This document shows positions 34,202-47,500 of a stretch of 64,000 nt of DNA, piece after piece. The translations under genes and the position numbers were made by a program. This stretch comes from Mya arenaria (taxonomy: Eukaryota; Mollusca; Bivalvia; Myida; Myidae). Position 1 is the first letter of the stretch. Every line of letters starts with the position of its first letter. The stretch is from the NCBI RefSeq assembly GCF_026914265.1, contig NC_069124.1, positions 90,424,628 to 90,488,627 on the forward strand. Direction: 5' to 3'. The notes beneath the pieces were generated by a model, which was given only the letters and a program-made list of their open reading frames with translations, made no database searches and was not told the origin of the DNA.

Positions 34202-36152
34202 TTTACTCAGAGGTTGGTACACATGTTCACTTTGACACTTATACCTACTCAAGAAGCAAGTTCCATACATCTAGCTAGCATTTTGTCCTTTAATGTCCTT
34301 CATATCGACTGACAACAATATGCGACTGACAACAATATGCGAGATGTACATGTAGCATCTGCTCACGGATGCTAGTACTAATAAGATGTCTTTGTTCCAC
34401 CATCTTCTTCAAACTATAACTCTGGAACGCATGGTGTGTTTCCTAAAACTACAACAGAAACATCCTTGTATTCGTCCCTTTTAAAATTGTTCAAATGGTT
34501 CCGATGCACTGCACATTAGTATTCAAAGAACAAACTAAAAATCTGCTCATGAACCACAATGGTTAGAGGTTAAATTGTTTGAATAAGGCATTTTTAAATG
34601 ATGCACAACCAATGTATAGGGAAAAACTTTGAAAACTTCTCATGTATATCAATGGCTAGAGCTAATTAAGGTATTTTGTATTCAGCATTGTCTGGTGGTG
34701 TATTCAACCCTTTTTGTATAAACTGGAGCCACTCCTTTCATATTGACTAATGTTATGGTCTCCCGTCGCCGTTGTACTCATGTATTATCGTTACCCTTGA
34801 AATCGCCACTGTTACCACTCCTGTCGACGTGTACTTACTAACCAGTCCATCACTGTTAGTTGATGTCCCGTCATTAATACATCAAATAGCAGTCGTGCTG
34901 CCGAAGTGTTGTTTCCACGCGGAATTCAGTAATATAAGTTGCGAACGAATATTGGTAACGTCGTCGGATGTCATGCTTATGTAGTTTATAATGAGCGCAA
35001 GTAAAGCAAAAATACAAACTCATAGGATGGAAACTAAAGCATTCATTTTCGAACAGGCCATAACGAACATTAAGGGTTGAAGGTTTATAAAAACGCTCTA
35101 GTATTACAAACTTCCTGGAGGTCTTGGTAACTTGGGTGCGATGTCTTGATAGTAATTGTTTCTTACTTTCACTGATATCTGACGCCGATCACAATATTGT
35201 TAAAGATGTATTTCGACATGACTTAAACATACTTTTTCTTTATTTACTTCGTCCCTATGTCGTGGTTGCAAATAGTCGTCTGTGTGTCTTTTCGGATTAC
35301 GTTACTAGTAACTGTTACCCCCGATGCTTATTACTGTACAAAATATTGATAATTCGAATATACGTAGGAGCAATCGACCAGCACGCACCGCGATACGCCT
35401 GGCTTGCATATAGATATAAGTATCGGCGAAGGCAAGTATCGAAACATTATCGATATTCCCTGTATCGTCTTAACCCTAATTCAAAATTCAAAACAGCCAT
35501 CTGAGTTCATGCAAGGTTTAAAACTACGGTTAAATTATGTCTTCACACGGTTGCATCATTGTACAAACCAGCAGGAAAATCAATTGAACATCGAATAAAA
35601 CAATATATGCTGACGAATATTCTTCGAGATATCAAAATTAAAAAAAAACGTAAACTTTACAAACAGTATATTTTATGAAACAGGTTGCAAATGGATTTAA
35701 AAATAACCATATATCCGCAAGAAAACCATCCCGTACTCCAGCGCGACATGCATAGAGGAATCTTAAATTAACTTGGCACATATACATGTGTCCTTTCGAT
35801 GGCAAGACAGTTTGTCGCGTACAAGACTCAGTTCATTGTCAAACTTGTATGTCATTGGTTAATTCAAGATGGAGGACGTAATTTCGTTTCATGCAAACAT
35901 TAAGTGAGAAAAATGTTTCATGGCAAACAAAATGGCGAATTTAAAATGAAAAGTACCGATTCCGGTACCAACTTTTGCCTGGTAAGTGGACTTTTTCTTT
36001 GAATTTTGAAAAATGTATGCGTCCAGTATGTGGCAAAAAACATATTCTTCGATCGACATCTTAGTTTGGTATCGTAAATTTAAAGATAAAAAAGTTATTG
36101 AACGGATTGTGGCTTAGGAGACAATGTTTACAAATAAGTGTGTTGATTTTAT
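34202..36152. other. No firm feature; intergenic between SUB1 and HEX
   Basis: A short frame MKSTDSGTNFCL at about 35946-35981 ends in a good donor (CTG|GTAAGT). It could be a 5' exon of an unseen transcript, but no partner exon is found. The open frame at 35124-35504 has no family resemblance. Confidence 0.4.
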
Positions 36153-38098
36153 AGCTGTTTAAGAAATCTGAAGCTGATTATTTTATTATTTTTTAAATTT
36201 TGGTCATGTTATTATCGCATTATTTCTAAACGTTATTAGAGCCTTTGCATAACAATCATTTATTCTATAACATGAACATGCCCGATAAGGACTATAAAAT
36301 TTTGAAAACAGAGACCGGAGGAGCCGGGACCGGGAAATAGTGTCGCCCCAAAATCATTTCCCGGTCTCATCCGGTCTCATAATTCCCGGTTCATAACTTA
36401 TGGCTCGAGGCGACGGATTGTGTTGCCGATGTTTGTTAAACTAATTTTACAATCTTATTTGCTTTTATATGTAACAAAATAGAATAACATATATAAACAT
36501 AATGTCTTAATTTATGCAATTTGTTATAGGCCTAAACTATTGATGCAATTTGTTAAAAGTGTAGAGAAAGATGCGATGGCAATAAAAATGTTCATTTTTT
36601 TAAATAAAGGATTAAGGACGGCTAGAGTATGAAGAAACTTAGAATTGCACGTTTTAAATTATGTTTTGTCAAGTTGGTTTATTGTTTTTCTCTTCTGTTA
36701 AAAAAAAACACACATAATATTGTTTAAGCAGTCCAGCTATGAGTGTGCACGGTTCTTTTTGAAGCATTGTGTAAAATTAATGATTACAATTGAAAACGTT
36801 TCCATGGTTGCATATCCGACCCATGCATGTCGTTACGATAAGATATGTTTATTGCGTAAAACATTATACAGTGTTCATAGCATGTAAACAAGTAAATCAA
36901 TGAATGGTGAAAAAGTACACAAGATGTCTACAACTAGATGAAGAGTGTTTATTTGAAGTTGCGCCATTCTTAAGTAAGAAAAACATTACGTCTCCATTTT
37001 TCGTATATATATTTTTGTGCTATTCGCTTACATTGAATAAATTCGAATACCTTCGTCATTATTACACAACTTTAGCAGAATATATTTTATTTGTCAACTT
37101 TAACTTTGCAATAAATCTCTAACTGTTTAAGAAATCTGACGCTGATTATTTTTGAATTTGGTTATATGTTATTATCGTATTATTTCTTAACTTTACTAGA
37201 CCCTTTGCATAACAATCATTTATTATAATAAACAACCATATTTTTAAGGTATGAACCGAACAGAAGCCGTGCGTGTGTAATAAAACTGGCTTATCCATTT
37301 ATCATGTCCTTAACGATCGAGGGACATGCGCTAATCTCTGACACGCGTTGTATATCGCATTTACACCTTTCATGGTATGACATTATTGTGTATTGTCATA
37401 AACCTGTTATGAAGAGTTCCTTGATAATAATAATAGTAAGTATAGTAATGATAAATAAACTACTGAAATATTTGGAAGGCTATTTTACAAATGAAATATA
37501 ACTTACAAAATACAATAATCTTTATTTAAAGTCGTCATGATCGTTAAAATAGAATTGCCATTAGATAGCCAGCAATATGTATTATTTCAAACTCATCACA
37601 TCAAGTTAAATAGAACATGCAGGAACTGGACGTGGCACTGCATCTCTTGTAACAAAATCAATAGTGAAACAAAACAAAAATGTTAGAATTTATGAAGTAC
37701 TGAGTTAACTTACACATTTGATTTACATGTATTCTTGCATTTCTATTTATATTACTATTATCAAAAGTTTACTTATAACTGAATTTAATAAGGAAAAAAA
37801 ACACAATGTGTTTGTTATTCATTACATTAATTTTAGAACATGTGCATATACTATGTTTTTATCTTTGCCTTAATTTATTTTTTGTTTTATTGATATAAAA
37901 TATGAAATAAATGGTGAAATAATTATCATTATATATCTAATGTTTTAATTAACTGTAATCTTTTGTAATCCTATTACCCCCGCTGTCATTCACACCTTCT
38001 CGATCACGCCCGATAGCTACAATAAAATTTAGAAAACAGAGACCGGAGGAGACCGGGACCGGATGAGACCGGGACCGGGAAATAGTATCGCCCCCAAA
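36153..38098 (+). repeat. Duplicated segment upstream of the hexosaminidase gene
   Basis: 36153-36360 recurs as two pieces. The first (TGTTTAAGAAATCTGA to TTGCATAACAATCATTTATT) is at 37125-37225. The second (CCCGATA, then GAAAACAGAGACCGGAGGAG, then the GACCGGGACCGG run and ATCGCCCC) is at 38007-38098. The second copy is split by about 780 bp. The GACCGG-rich end of copy 2 sits directly before the hexosaminidase start. Confidence 0.75.
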
Positions 38099-38110
38099 AT
38101 CATGTGATTA

Positions 38111-38119
38111 TCACGTGAC
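38111..38119 (+). promoter_or_regulatory. CLEAR-like E-box (TFEB site) before the hexosaminidase start
   Basis: TCACGTGAC matches nine of ten positions of the CLEAR consensus GTCACGTGAC. In vertebrates TFEB uses this site to drive lysosomal genes, HEXA and HEXB among them. The CACGTG core is at 38112-38117; the ATG follows at 38129. A weaker CATGTG E-box is at 38101-38106. Function here is inference. Confidence 0.6.
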
Positions 38120-38128
38120 ATCTTCAAA

Positions 38129-38549
38129 ATGGCTGATATGGAGAGGGTATTTTGTGTGATGTTCTCTTGCTTGGTAGTTGTACTATGCAACACTCAAGAA
38201 CAGTACAGGGGTAAAAATGGTCGTGATTTCACAGATAAAATACAGGGTTCTGCTTGGCCGCAACCAAAATCATTGACAACCAGTATGACACAAAGAACAT
38301 TGGACGCCAGTGTTTTCCAGTTCCGTGTTTCAACGCCTTCAGAACGCTGTGACATTATTGATCAGGCGTTCATTCGCTACAGAAATTATGTATTTGGTAC
38401 AGATGTTGATACGTTGAAATTTAAGCCAAAGTCTAGACATGCATCTAGATCTGACCCATTACTCCGAAAGGCCACTCCACTGGAGGCACTGACAGTCAAG
38501 ATAGACACAAACTGTGATGGCTACCCTAATCTGGATTCTGATGAGTCAT
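38129..38549 (+). CDS. HEXA/HEXB: Hexosaminidase exon 1
   Basis: The start ATG reads [20 protein letters not shown], a signal peptide. It contains most of the N-terminal domain ([27 protein letters not shown]). Donor TCAT|GTAAGA, phase 1. Confidence 0.93.
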
Positions 38550-41500
38550 GTAAGAAAATAAAAGACATTCAAATGAAATGAATTTTATCTATAAAAATGA
38601 TTTTCCTAAAAACTAGCATTTCAAGATCGACTATTCAGGACTAAGGAAAATAATACTCCTCACCCCAGCATCGGTGTCAATTAAGTCACACCTTGATTTA
38701 GGTTTTGCATGTAACCACCTTTAGACAAATACAAATTAATTGCTAATAGTTGACTATTTGCTGAGTATTTCACCTTGGTAGGGGTGTTCATGCTCTTTCA
38801 CAAATATAAATTAATTGCTAATAGATGACTATTTGCTGAGTATTTCACCTTGGTAGGTGTGTTCATGCTCTTTCTTATTGCACAGGATGAACTACTAGTT
38901 TAACATGATCGTAATGCACCAGTCATTTGTATCCACGGCCCCCCCAGGTCCGGGGAATAGCGGGGACTTTGACTTTCGGTCCAGCCAACCCTGGCTAAAA
39001 TCCCTGCCCTGCGGGGACGAACAGATGGTCAAATCCCCGACAAATGCCCCCGCACCCCAGGGACCCTAGGTAAGGCCCATTCCCCGCTATATTTAAAGTG
39101 AAAACAAAACCACTGATTCACCCGGCACTGCGGGGCCACCTGAAAGGTTGAAACACGGCCCATTTCCCCGGCTGTCCCCGGTATACCCCCGGACCTGGGG
39201 GGACTGTGGTTACAATTGACTGGTGCATAACACTTCTTTTTTTTTTACATGTGACTGCTACATGAATAAATGCTGTTCTCTGAGAGTACCTGACTGATAC
39301 GCAAATATAGACCCTAGTTCAACATTTTTATTTGAGTCAATAAGATTTAAGGGTGGGCAGAAAAAAGAGGATACTTGCGGGATGAAAATCTAGCAATTAA
39401 TTTATAGTCTCCTTAGTAATTATCTCAGCAAATACATCATGTATTGCATTGTTACTTTAGATATGTATTCCAAACTATCCAACCAATCTAACTTAATTCA
39501 TGATCACCACGTTATCGTTTTAATCTATCTTTCCCTAAATAAGCATATCACACACTGGGATCATTTCGATAATTTGCCCCACGTCCCCCTGCATTAGACA
39601 ACACTATATGTGGCATTGCAAAGTGGTAATTAATGGTAATTAAGGTAATATAGGTAGATGTTTTTAATTTTCTGAAAGGTATTTCTTTGTTCCATCTTAA
39701 AAAATATAATTCTAGTCAGTTTAATTAAACTCGTGTAAGATAGGTTCATCCCGACCTGAGCATAGGGTGTTTTGCGGAAATGAGGTTTACCGAGTTTCTG
39801 CAAAACACCCTGCTCAAGGGTTGGGGTGAACCTATCTTACGTCAGCGGCTATGGCAGATGCTTTTTCTCCCACCTCAGTTAAACAAAATGAAGTAAAAAT
39901 GTATTTTTTTGGCTGGAACTCTTTTGTGCGTAGTGAAAATAAATGCGTTTGGATATATGATAATTTGTGGTTGTCATGGATATGCGTGCAGTGTTTCAGA
40001 TTATGTTAATAGTCAAATCAGTCTTTAAATAGTTCTGAGGCATTATTTCTTGAAAAAATTATGGTGCCATTTGAAGCGAGAAATAACTATTTAGCATTCT
40101 AAATATTGCCACAAGACAAGGTGTCCATAATGCTACAGACGACGGTCTTCAACAATGGAGGTAATTGTGTTATGACAATAAAAAAGGAGTTCCAAACGGG
40201 TACTTGTTTGATCTTTGCCAGTGGGCAAGATAAGAATTTCTAGCATGGTTAAAATTTTTGATCTACTTATCTGAGGTGGGAGAAATAATCATATACTGCA
40301 ATGACGCAATATCTCCTGCGAAGGCAATGCGTTGGTGGTGTAACACTATTTTAAGTATATTAAATGCAAATTGTTGCCCTGTATTATTCAACTTAGAAAT
40401 TCTGGTTGAGGTTTTGCATGTAAGCAACCATACCTTGGTAGGTTAAAATTTCAGTAACTACTGGAAATTTTGCATAAAGACCTTATACAACGGTTCTCAA
40501 CCATCCAACCTACTCAAATAAATTATTTTGCATATAATGCAAATAATGACCTTTTATTATTTGACTTAGAAATTCTGGTTAAGGTTTTGCATGTGACCAA
40601 TATCTCAGCAAATACATCATGTACATCATTAAAACTTTATAGAAGGGCTTCCAACCATCCAACCTTCAGGCTAGATAATTCTATCTTGCATTTTATATAA
40701 ATTTTGCCCCTTTCTTTTTTTACTAAGAAACTCTGCTTAAGGTTTTGCATGTAACCTAATTAAACAGCGTTCCATGTTCATCAAACTTTACAATCCTTAA
40801 ACTTAAAAGTGGGTGTAAATAGACCAGCATGCTGTCTCTGTTAGAGCTCTTGTTTTATCTGTCATTTTACATTTTACTTTTAATACACTGGTTAAAGAGT
40901 ACTATAAACTTGTAAGCACATTTTGTTTTATTGCACAAATATTAAAACATGTTATGCAGTTGAGAGTGGACAATTATTCCAGTCCTAACTTGCTGTTGTT
41001 TCAGATACTCTGCAAATTACAGAAGATGGTACAGAGGCTTCCATACAGGCCAGCCAAGTGTGGGGCGCTCTAAGGGGTTTGGAGACGTTCAGCCAGTTGG
41101 TTTTCCAGAACTCCTTTGGCACTGTAATATCATATGCATATTATTCATGATGTTGTTATTTAATAACTTGAGAAATACTAAATATTTCTCAAGAAAGAAA
41201 GTTAGGACCCTAATCTAAAAATCAGTATGATAAAATTTTGATTTATGTGATATACTTATTGTACGAATGAGTTCACATGCCAAACATACCAGTAAAATCC
41301 ACTGAAATGACATGTACTGTATCAATATTTTGCAAGCTTAAAATAAAATTATATATTCATTTTAAAGAAATCCCAGAAAATGTTCCACTCTGACATATAT
41401 GTTTGAATATTAATTAATTTTTATATTGCAATATTTTGATGTATATTTTCAGTTTGTTGTAAATGCCACTGCGGTGAATGATGTTCCGAGATTCAAGCAC

Positions 41501-44500
41501 AGGGGTGTTTTGTTGGACACCTCAAGACATTTCCTGTCCATGAGAGTGTTGAAGGAAAACTTGGTTTGTAGCAGCATGTCTTAAGATTGTTCTAGCAAGA
41601 ACTCTTTTATGGTATTACATAATTTAAGTGTGAATTCAAAAAAAAATTGTAACAAAGTCTACTAGAATTAGTACCGTATATACCAGTATATGTACAAAGT
41701 ATAATATGTTTGATACAAACATACATTGTTTGAAATGAATACTATAAAGGAATACCTTCCAATCATAATTAATTTATTTTTAATGTAAATTTAATGCAAA
41801 TTGCATAATAATATATAACTGAATTATTAGCTATGGAATGGAATAAAGTTTACCATTCTTTTATGCAGGAGCTGATGTCACAGAACAAATTCAATGTTTT
41901 CCACTGGCACATAGTAGATGATCAGTCGTTCCCATATGAAAGCAATACATTTCCAGATATGAGTGTGAAGGTAAAGAGAAATAAATGATGTCAAATTTTA
42001 AATGATATAGTTTGTTCTTATTAAGCTGTCAAAGTGGTGATTATTGAAACCTTATTCGTAGAAGCTCTTTTATTACGATTTATGATTGGAGTTGAAGACT
42101 GGCGATCTCATTAGAAATGGACAGTTCATGTTTAAGCCAAGTGTTAAAAAGGACTGGATACTGCTGAAAAGACACAGGATGCTAAGGGTGAAAAAGGCAC
42201 ATTGTATCAGAGTGTGAAAGAACTTGAACATTATGAACTTGACAGAAAATGTTGGGAAGTGTGTTTAATTGTAGTAATTGTAGCCTTCAACTGCCGAATA
42301 TGTGGTTTGTATGTATAAAATCATTTTTAATCAGTTTTAATTAAAACAAAATTATTATTTGACGGTCTAGAGCATTTATTTCTCTGAAGGCAGAAAGGTG
42401 ACCATGCTGATATCCGTAAGGGAAGAAGGGTGCGACCAAAACAAGATAGACTGCAGCACCTTTTCATTATTCTAAGGTTACACACCACCATTGTCATTTC
42501 CTCTATAATTCAATGTGAAATGATTATTTTTAGACAATATTTAAAGGCATTTCGAGCGAATGCAGACTATGATAAACATATATATTCGTAAAGTACAAGC
42601 TTTAAATTACCTTTTAAGCCAATAAAAAAGGGGGGTCAAGTTATTCCTATGAAAAATCTCTCCACTTGAAAAACAAACTCTCAAAATGGCACAGTCCGCC
42701 ATGACAGTTCTTCCAAAATTACCTTTCAACTATAGGGCAGCAGTTTATGCTTAAATCTCTATTCTAAATAATAAATCAAGCAATAATAGATACTTAAGGT
42801 ATAAAAGTTTATGGAATAAGGATAATTTTTATTTAAAGTGTATTGTGCATGTGAAAACATGTCAATCAGTCATGAAAACATTATTTTTTTATTGAGAATT
42901 TTCCACACAACGGAAGTACATATGATGCAATGGTGATGCCATACCTTTAAGCTAAAGCCCTATGGATGGCATTTTGAATCCAATGGCTAAGCAGCCATCT
43001 TTTGACATGCATGTACCAGTTTACACTATCCACTCAAAATAACGATTCATTCTTCTGTGAAAAGTTTACATTTATTAAGGGCAGGGATTTACATCTGCAC
43101 ATACAATATAATTATATATGTAACATTTTTATGAAACAGGTTTCCTCTCATTCTGTCAATGTTTGTTTGTGTTTTTTAGGGAGCTTACTCACCCAGACAT
43201 GTTTACACTTATGAAAATGTGAAAGAAATTATTGAGTTTGCTCGACTGCGTGGCATACGAGTAATTCCTGAATATGACACACCAGGTAAGAAGTAGCTCC
43301 AATAACATAGTATAATCTTAATGAATATCAACATGCTAACAGTTATTAGTTCCTTGGAATCAGGTCACGCTCATATACTTAGAACGTTTGGCTATTGCAT
43401 AATGTATAATGTATGACATTGACTTTGCCTTTGTTCATAAATTTCTTTCAAAAGACCTCTGTTAACATTTCCATCAATACTGTATATACATTCTAGTATT
43501 ACATATGGTTTAAAGGTCACACTCAATCTTGGGGTAAGGCCATAGAAGACCTGCTCACCAAATGCTATAAGGGAACAGAGTGGACTGGGGAGTATGGCCC
43601 CATAAACCCAGCCCTGAACTCTACCTTTGATTTCCTGGAGAAGTTCTTCACAGAGATATCCCAGGTGTTCCCGGACCACTACATGCACCTCGGAGGGGAC
43701 GAGGTGTCATTTACATGCTGGTAAGCAATCCGTTAAATGGTTGGTGAATATTCTGCTGTATTGAACTATTCACAAACAACTTTGCACATGTGTGTGTTCT
43801 GCCCTGTAATTTAACTCCCCAATTAGAAACCTATTTAATTGGGTTTGCATTTAACATTTGCTGAAAAAAATGACATAAGCCTTTGATTGATACAATTATA
43901 ATTGTTTTAAACACATTTTAACATCATTATTTGCTTGTTTTTTATTGTGACAAGCAGAAATAGTTCCTATAGGTCTGCGATCCATTTAAAAGATGATTAC
44001 TATGTTATTATGTCTGACCTGTTATTGCATTTTTACAGGGAGAGTAACCCTGATATCACAAAGTTCATGCAGGCAATGGGCTTTGGGAAAAAATACTCGG
44101 CTCTGGAAGAGTACTACATGCAGAGGTAACAGCAAAGCAAACATGTAGAAGTGTTTATTGTTGACTTCCAAAAATGGCCTATAAAGTCTCACTGTTACCA
44201 TGTATAATGATGTTGTAAAAATTATCAAGATGTGCAATAAGTTTCATTTAAAAAAAGTTTTTTTGTTTTTTTTTATTCCGACAAAGAATGGTTACTAATG
44301 GTACTAAATGGAGATTATCTTGTCATCAATTTTTGAATATGCGCTTTGTAACGAGGTGTTCCTGTTATTTAGTTGGGGTATGACGTTAGGCACCTGGGAG
44401 GGCGGATTAGCTTGTGCTTGAGATGGCCTCAACAATTAGTTAAGCTGTAACTTGGCATTGCATAATTGGATTTTTAAATAACTTGGCAAATGATCACTAT

Positions 44501-47500
44501 GACAAAATGGTGTGTTATGTAAAAAAAATCATGTCTGTAGGTCAAAGTTGAAGGTCACACAAAACAGTCATTGGTCAAATTCTTTAGATCGGAGTATGTT
44601 GTTGGGGTTGCTGGCTTTTCAGAGTGCAAGCTGATTAAAGCTGGTGATTGACATTGCCTCAACAATCTGTACGGGCTTTATCTTTGCCATGCTAAAGGAG
44701 ATTTTATAATAACTTGGCAAATGTTCACCATGACAAGATGGTGTGTTGCTGCAAGGCCCATGTCTGTAGGTGAAAGTTCAAGGTAACATTAAAGATAAAC
44801 ATTGGTCAACAACTCTTGTATTTCATTTTCCTGGCTTTAATTTGGCCATGCGTTTTGGAATTTAAAAATAACTTGGAACAAATGTTCACTATAATTAGCT
44901 TGATGCCAGAACAAAACCAATAAAACGATGAGTTCTTTATCAATAAAGACACTAATATTCAATTAAACAACCTTGCAAGAAAACTGTTTAATAATTCCTA
45001 CTCAGCGGCGGGCTTTTTGCCAACATAGACCAGATTGACAAGGGTATATGCTCACTATATGATTGGTCTATGTTGGCAAAAAGCCCGCCGCTGAGTAGAA
45101 ATTATTACTAACTGAGTATGGCCACTTTTGTATGGCAAATTGATAAACCAATGAAAACAGAAGACTAAAAATGGTGAAATGCAATTAAATCAGTTTCTTA
45201 ATTCTGGCAACAAAAGGTCAAATACGGCAACACCATACTGATGTTTCTTTCGTCATATTTACCACTCAAATTTATTTTTTGAAAATGCATTTTTTTTTTT
45301 TAAATAAAGTCACTAAAAACACATTGTTGTGAAGCCATGTTATGAAACAACAGAACAAAATGAAATTATGAGCCTCTGACAGCTTCTGGAAGACTGAAAC
45401 AGTTATATAGAATGGATACTCTGTTGGGTATTTCCTTTACATTCCACTAAAAATGGAGAATAAAGGTGTATTTGTTCAGGATTATAATTTTAAATAATTA
45501 TGTGTAAATAAAAGAATGGTATCAACATCATCCACTCCTTTTTATAAGTGAGATAGAAAAATAGTATTATAGCTTGACCACTTGATCCAATTGTTTTTGT
45601 CCATAATCTGACGAGAAAAAAAATGAAATTGATGTGGTTTTATGAATACCGGTATCCATTTTATAAAAATTTCCATGTTGTTGATATAAAAATGATGTAT
45701 TTCAGATTAATAAACATTGTGAATGGTGTGAAGAAAGGCTACATGATTTGGCAGGAGGTCATTGATAATGGGGCTAAGGTAGGAGGTTTTTGTTCACATA
45801 AAACTTTGTTTGTTTTACCAGACAGCAATACATGATTGGTTCTTGTTTAATCTTGTCTGAGGTTGATTGCAAAATAAAGCTACTTGGTACAATTTAGATT
45901 GCATTTGATAACAAGTTGAATTGCACATTTATAAACTGTGTTTGAGCATGTTATCTACAGTAAAACTGCGATCGCTCGAGGTCACCAGGGACCGAGACAA
46001 AACCTCGAGGGAACCGATGTTTCGAGCGACCTGATTTTCAATTTCCAGTTTGATATGAAATATCTTTCAGTGTATTTTAAGTTTGAAGTCGTCAAACAGA
46101 CTGTTTACTAAGACACCGATTCTTTCCTGTAAAGGACGTGAGTGGGCGTGTTGGTGTCTTGGTATAAGTAATGGGTCCTTCATTAGATTTCTCAGGTGTT
46201 TGACAATTATTTTCTTTCATTTGGGTGTGTCATTTTGAAAGTAAGGAACCCGATCTAGCTATCCCCCCAGTCATGGATCCTTCACTAGATTGCTCAGGTG
46301 TTCGACAATTTGTAAGTTCTTTCTCATTTGCCATATTGCAAAGCTAAGTGACAAGAAGGAATTATTTTCAGAGATTCCTATGTTGGATCGATATGGTAGT
46401 GTTTTAATCATATTTTTATTACTCATTTAAATTTCTCACAATGAACTTCTCGTCATTAACTTGTCATAATTATCATCTCAAATGCCCATATCAACTAATA
46501 TCGGTCATGCGTTAACAGTGATAAACGGTTTTTCACACCTTATCAAATTGCCTTTTAACTGTCATTGCAATTTTTACAACTTGCGAAAATTTTAACACCT
46601 GGCAATTGTTTGTTTATTTTGGAACACGCGTTCGGGAAAAAGTGTGAAATTATGACCTCGAGGGAGCCTTAAGGTTTTGTGCACGATTTGTGTACTTTGG
46701 ACCGAGGATATTGCTCGACTGCTCGACATAATTAGGTTTCGAGGCAGCGTGGGTATATTTTATATGAAAATAGAAGGAAAAAAGTTCGGGACCAAGCTCC
46801 GACCTCGAGCGACCGCTTGTTCGAGGGAACGCAGTTTCACTGTATTTAACTTCTTCATTTTTTTTGTCTTTTTTGAAGCTTGTTACTTTTTATGCTGTAA
46901 GGATATTTTGAAGCTTTGTCTATTTACAGTCTTTTGTATTCCATTAATGATTTCTATTTTTATGAGGATCCATATCATGGGCTAGTTTGTCCAAGTACAA
47001 CCTATAATTTGATCCAAGTCATGTTATGTGCCTTATTCAGAATGTCAATGTGGTAGGCATTTATGCAAATGCCATTTGAAAACTCCAGCATCAGAACATG
47101 AAAAATGAAACATAAATTAATGTTTTAAGATGCAAGACCTTTAAATGTCTGACCTCAATCGGATTCAGTGATGAAGAGCCCTCTGTTATTGCACATGTTG
47201 TCAAGGTCATGGGCATTTGTACATCATTTAATGTCCTCAAGCAGTTTAAATCATGTACATAACAATGGTCAGTCTCTTTACCTTATATGTGTAGCATTGA
47301 TTTTGAACACACAATCTTGAACATTATGCATGTTATGTGATAAAGATTTAAATCCTTCAAAAGGTTCGAGAGATACAGACAGCACCTGGAAAATAATGAT
47401 CCAACTTTTGACCTTTATATGAGACCTTGAGGCTTATACAGTCTCATAATCATCTAGGTTCAAGGGAACAGAGGGGGGGGGGAATGTAGTAAATTACTTT

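Larger units (their letters stand above)
38625..40853 (+). repeat. Pearl-like repeat element, copy 2 (HEX intron 1)
   Basis: It starts GATCGACTATTCAGGACTAAG with CACCCCAGCATCGGTGTCA and ends CAGCATGCTGTCTCTGTTAG then AGCTCTTGT. Internal units share TCTGGTTGAGGTTTTGCATG-like and CATCCAACCTTC-like segments. It is interrupted by the MITE at 38915 and a foldback at 39735. Confidence 0.6.

Noticed and set aside
35124-35504. 126-residue open frame
   Set aside because: No domain, no splice context and an odd composition. Treated as a chance frame.
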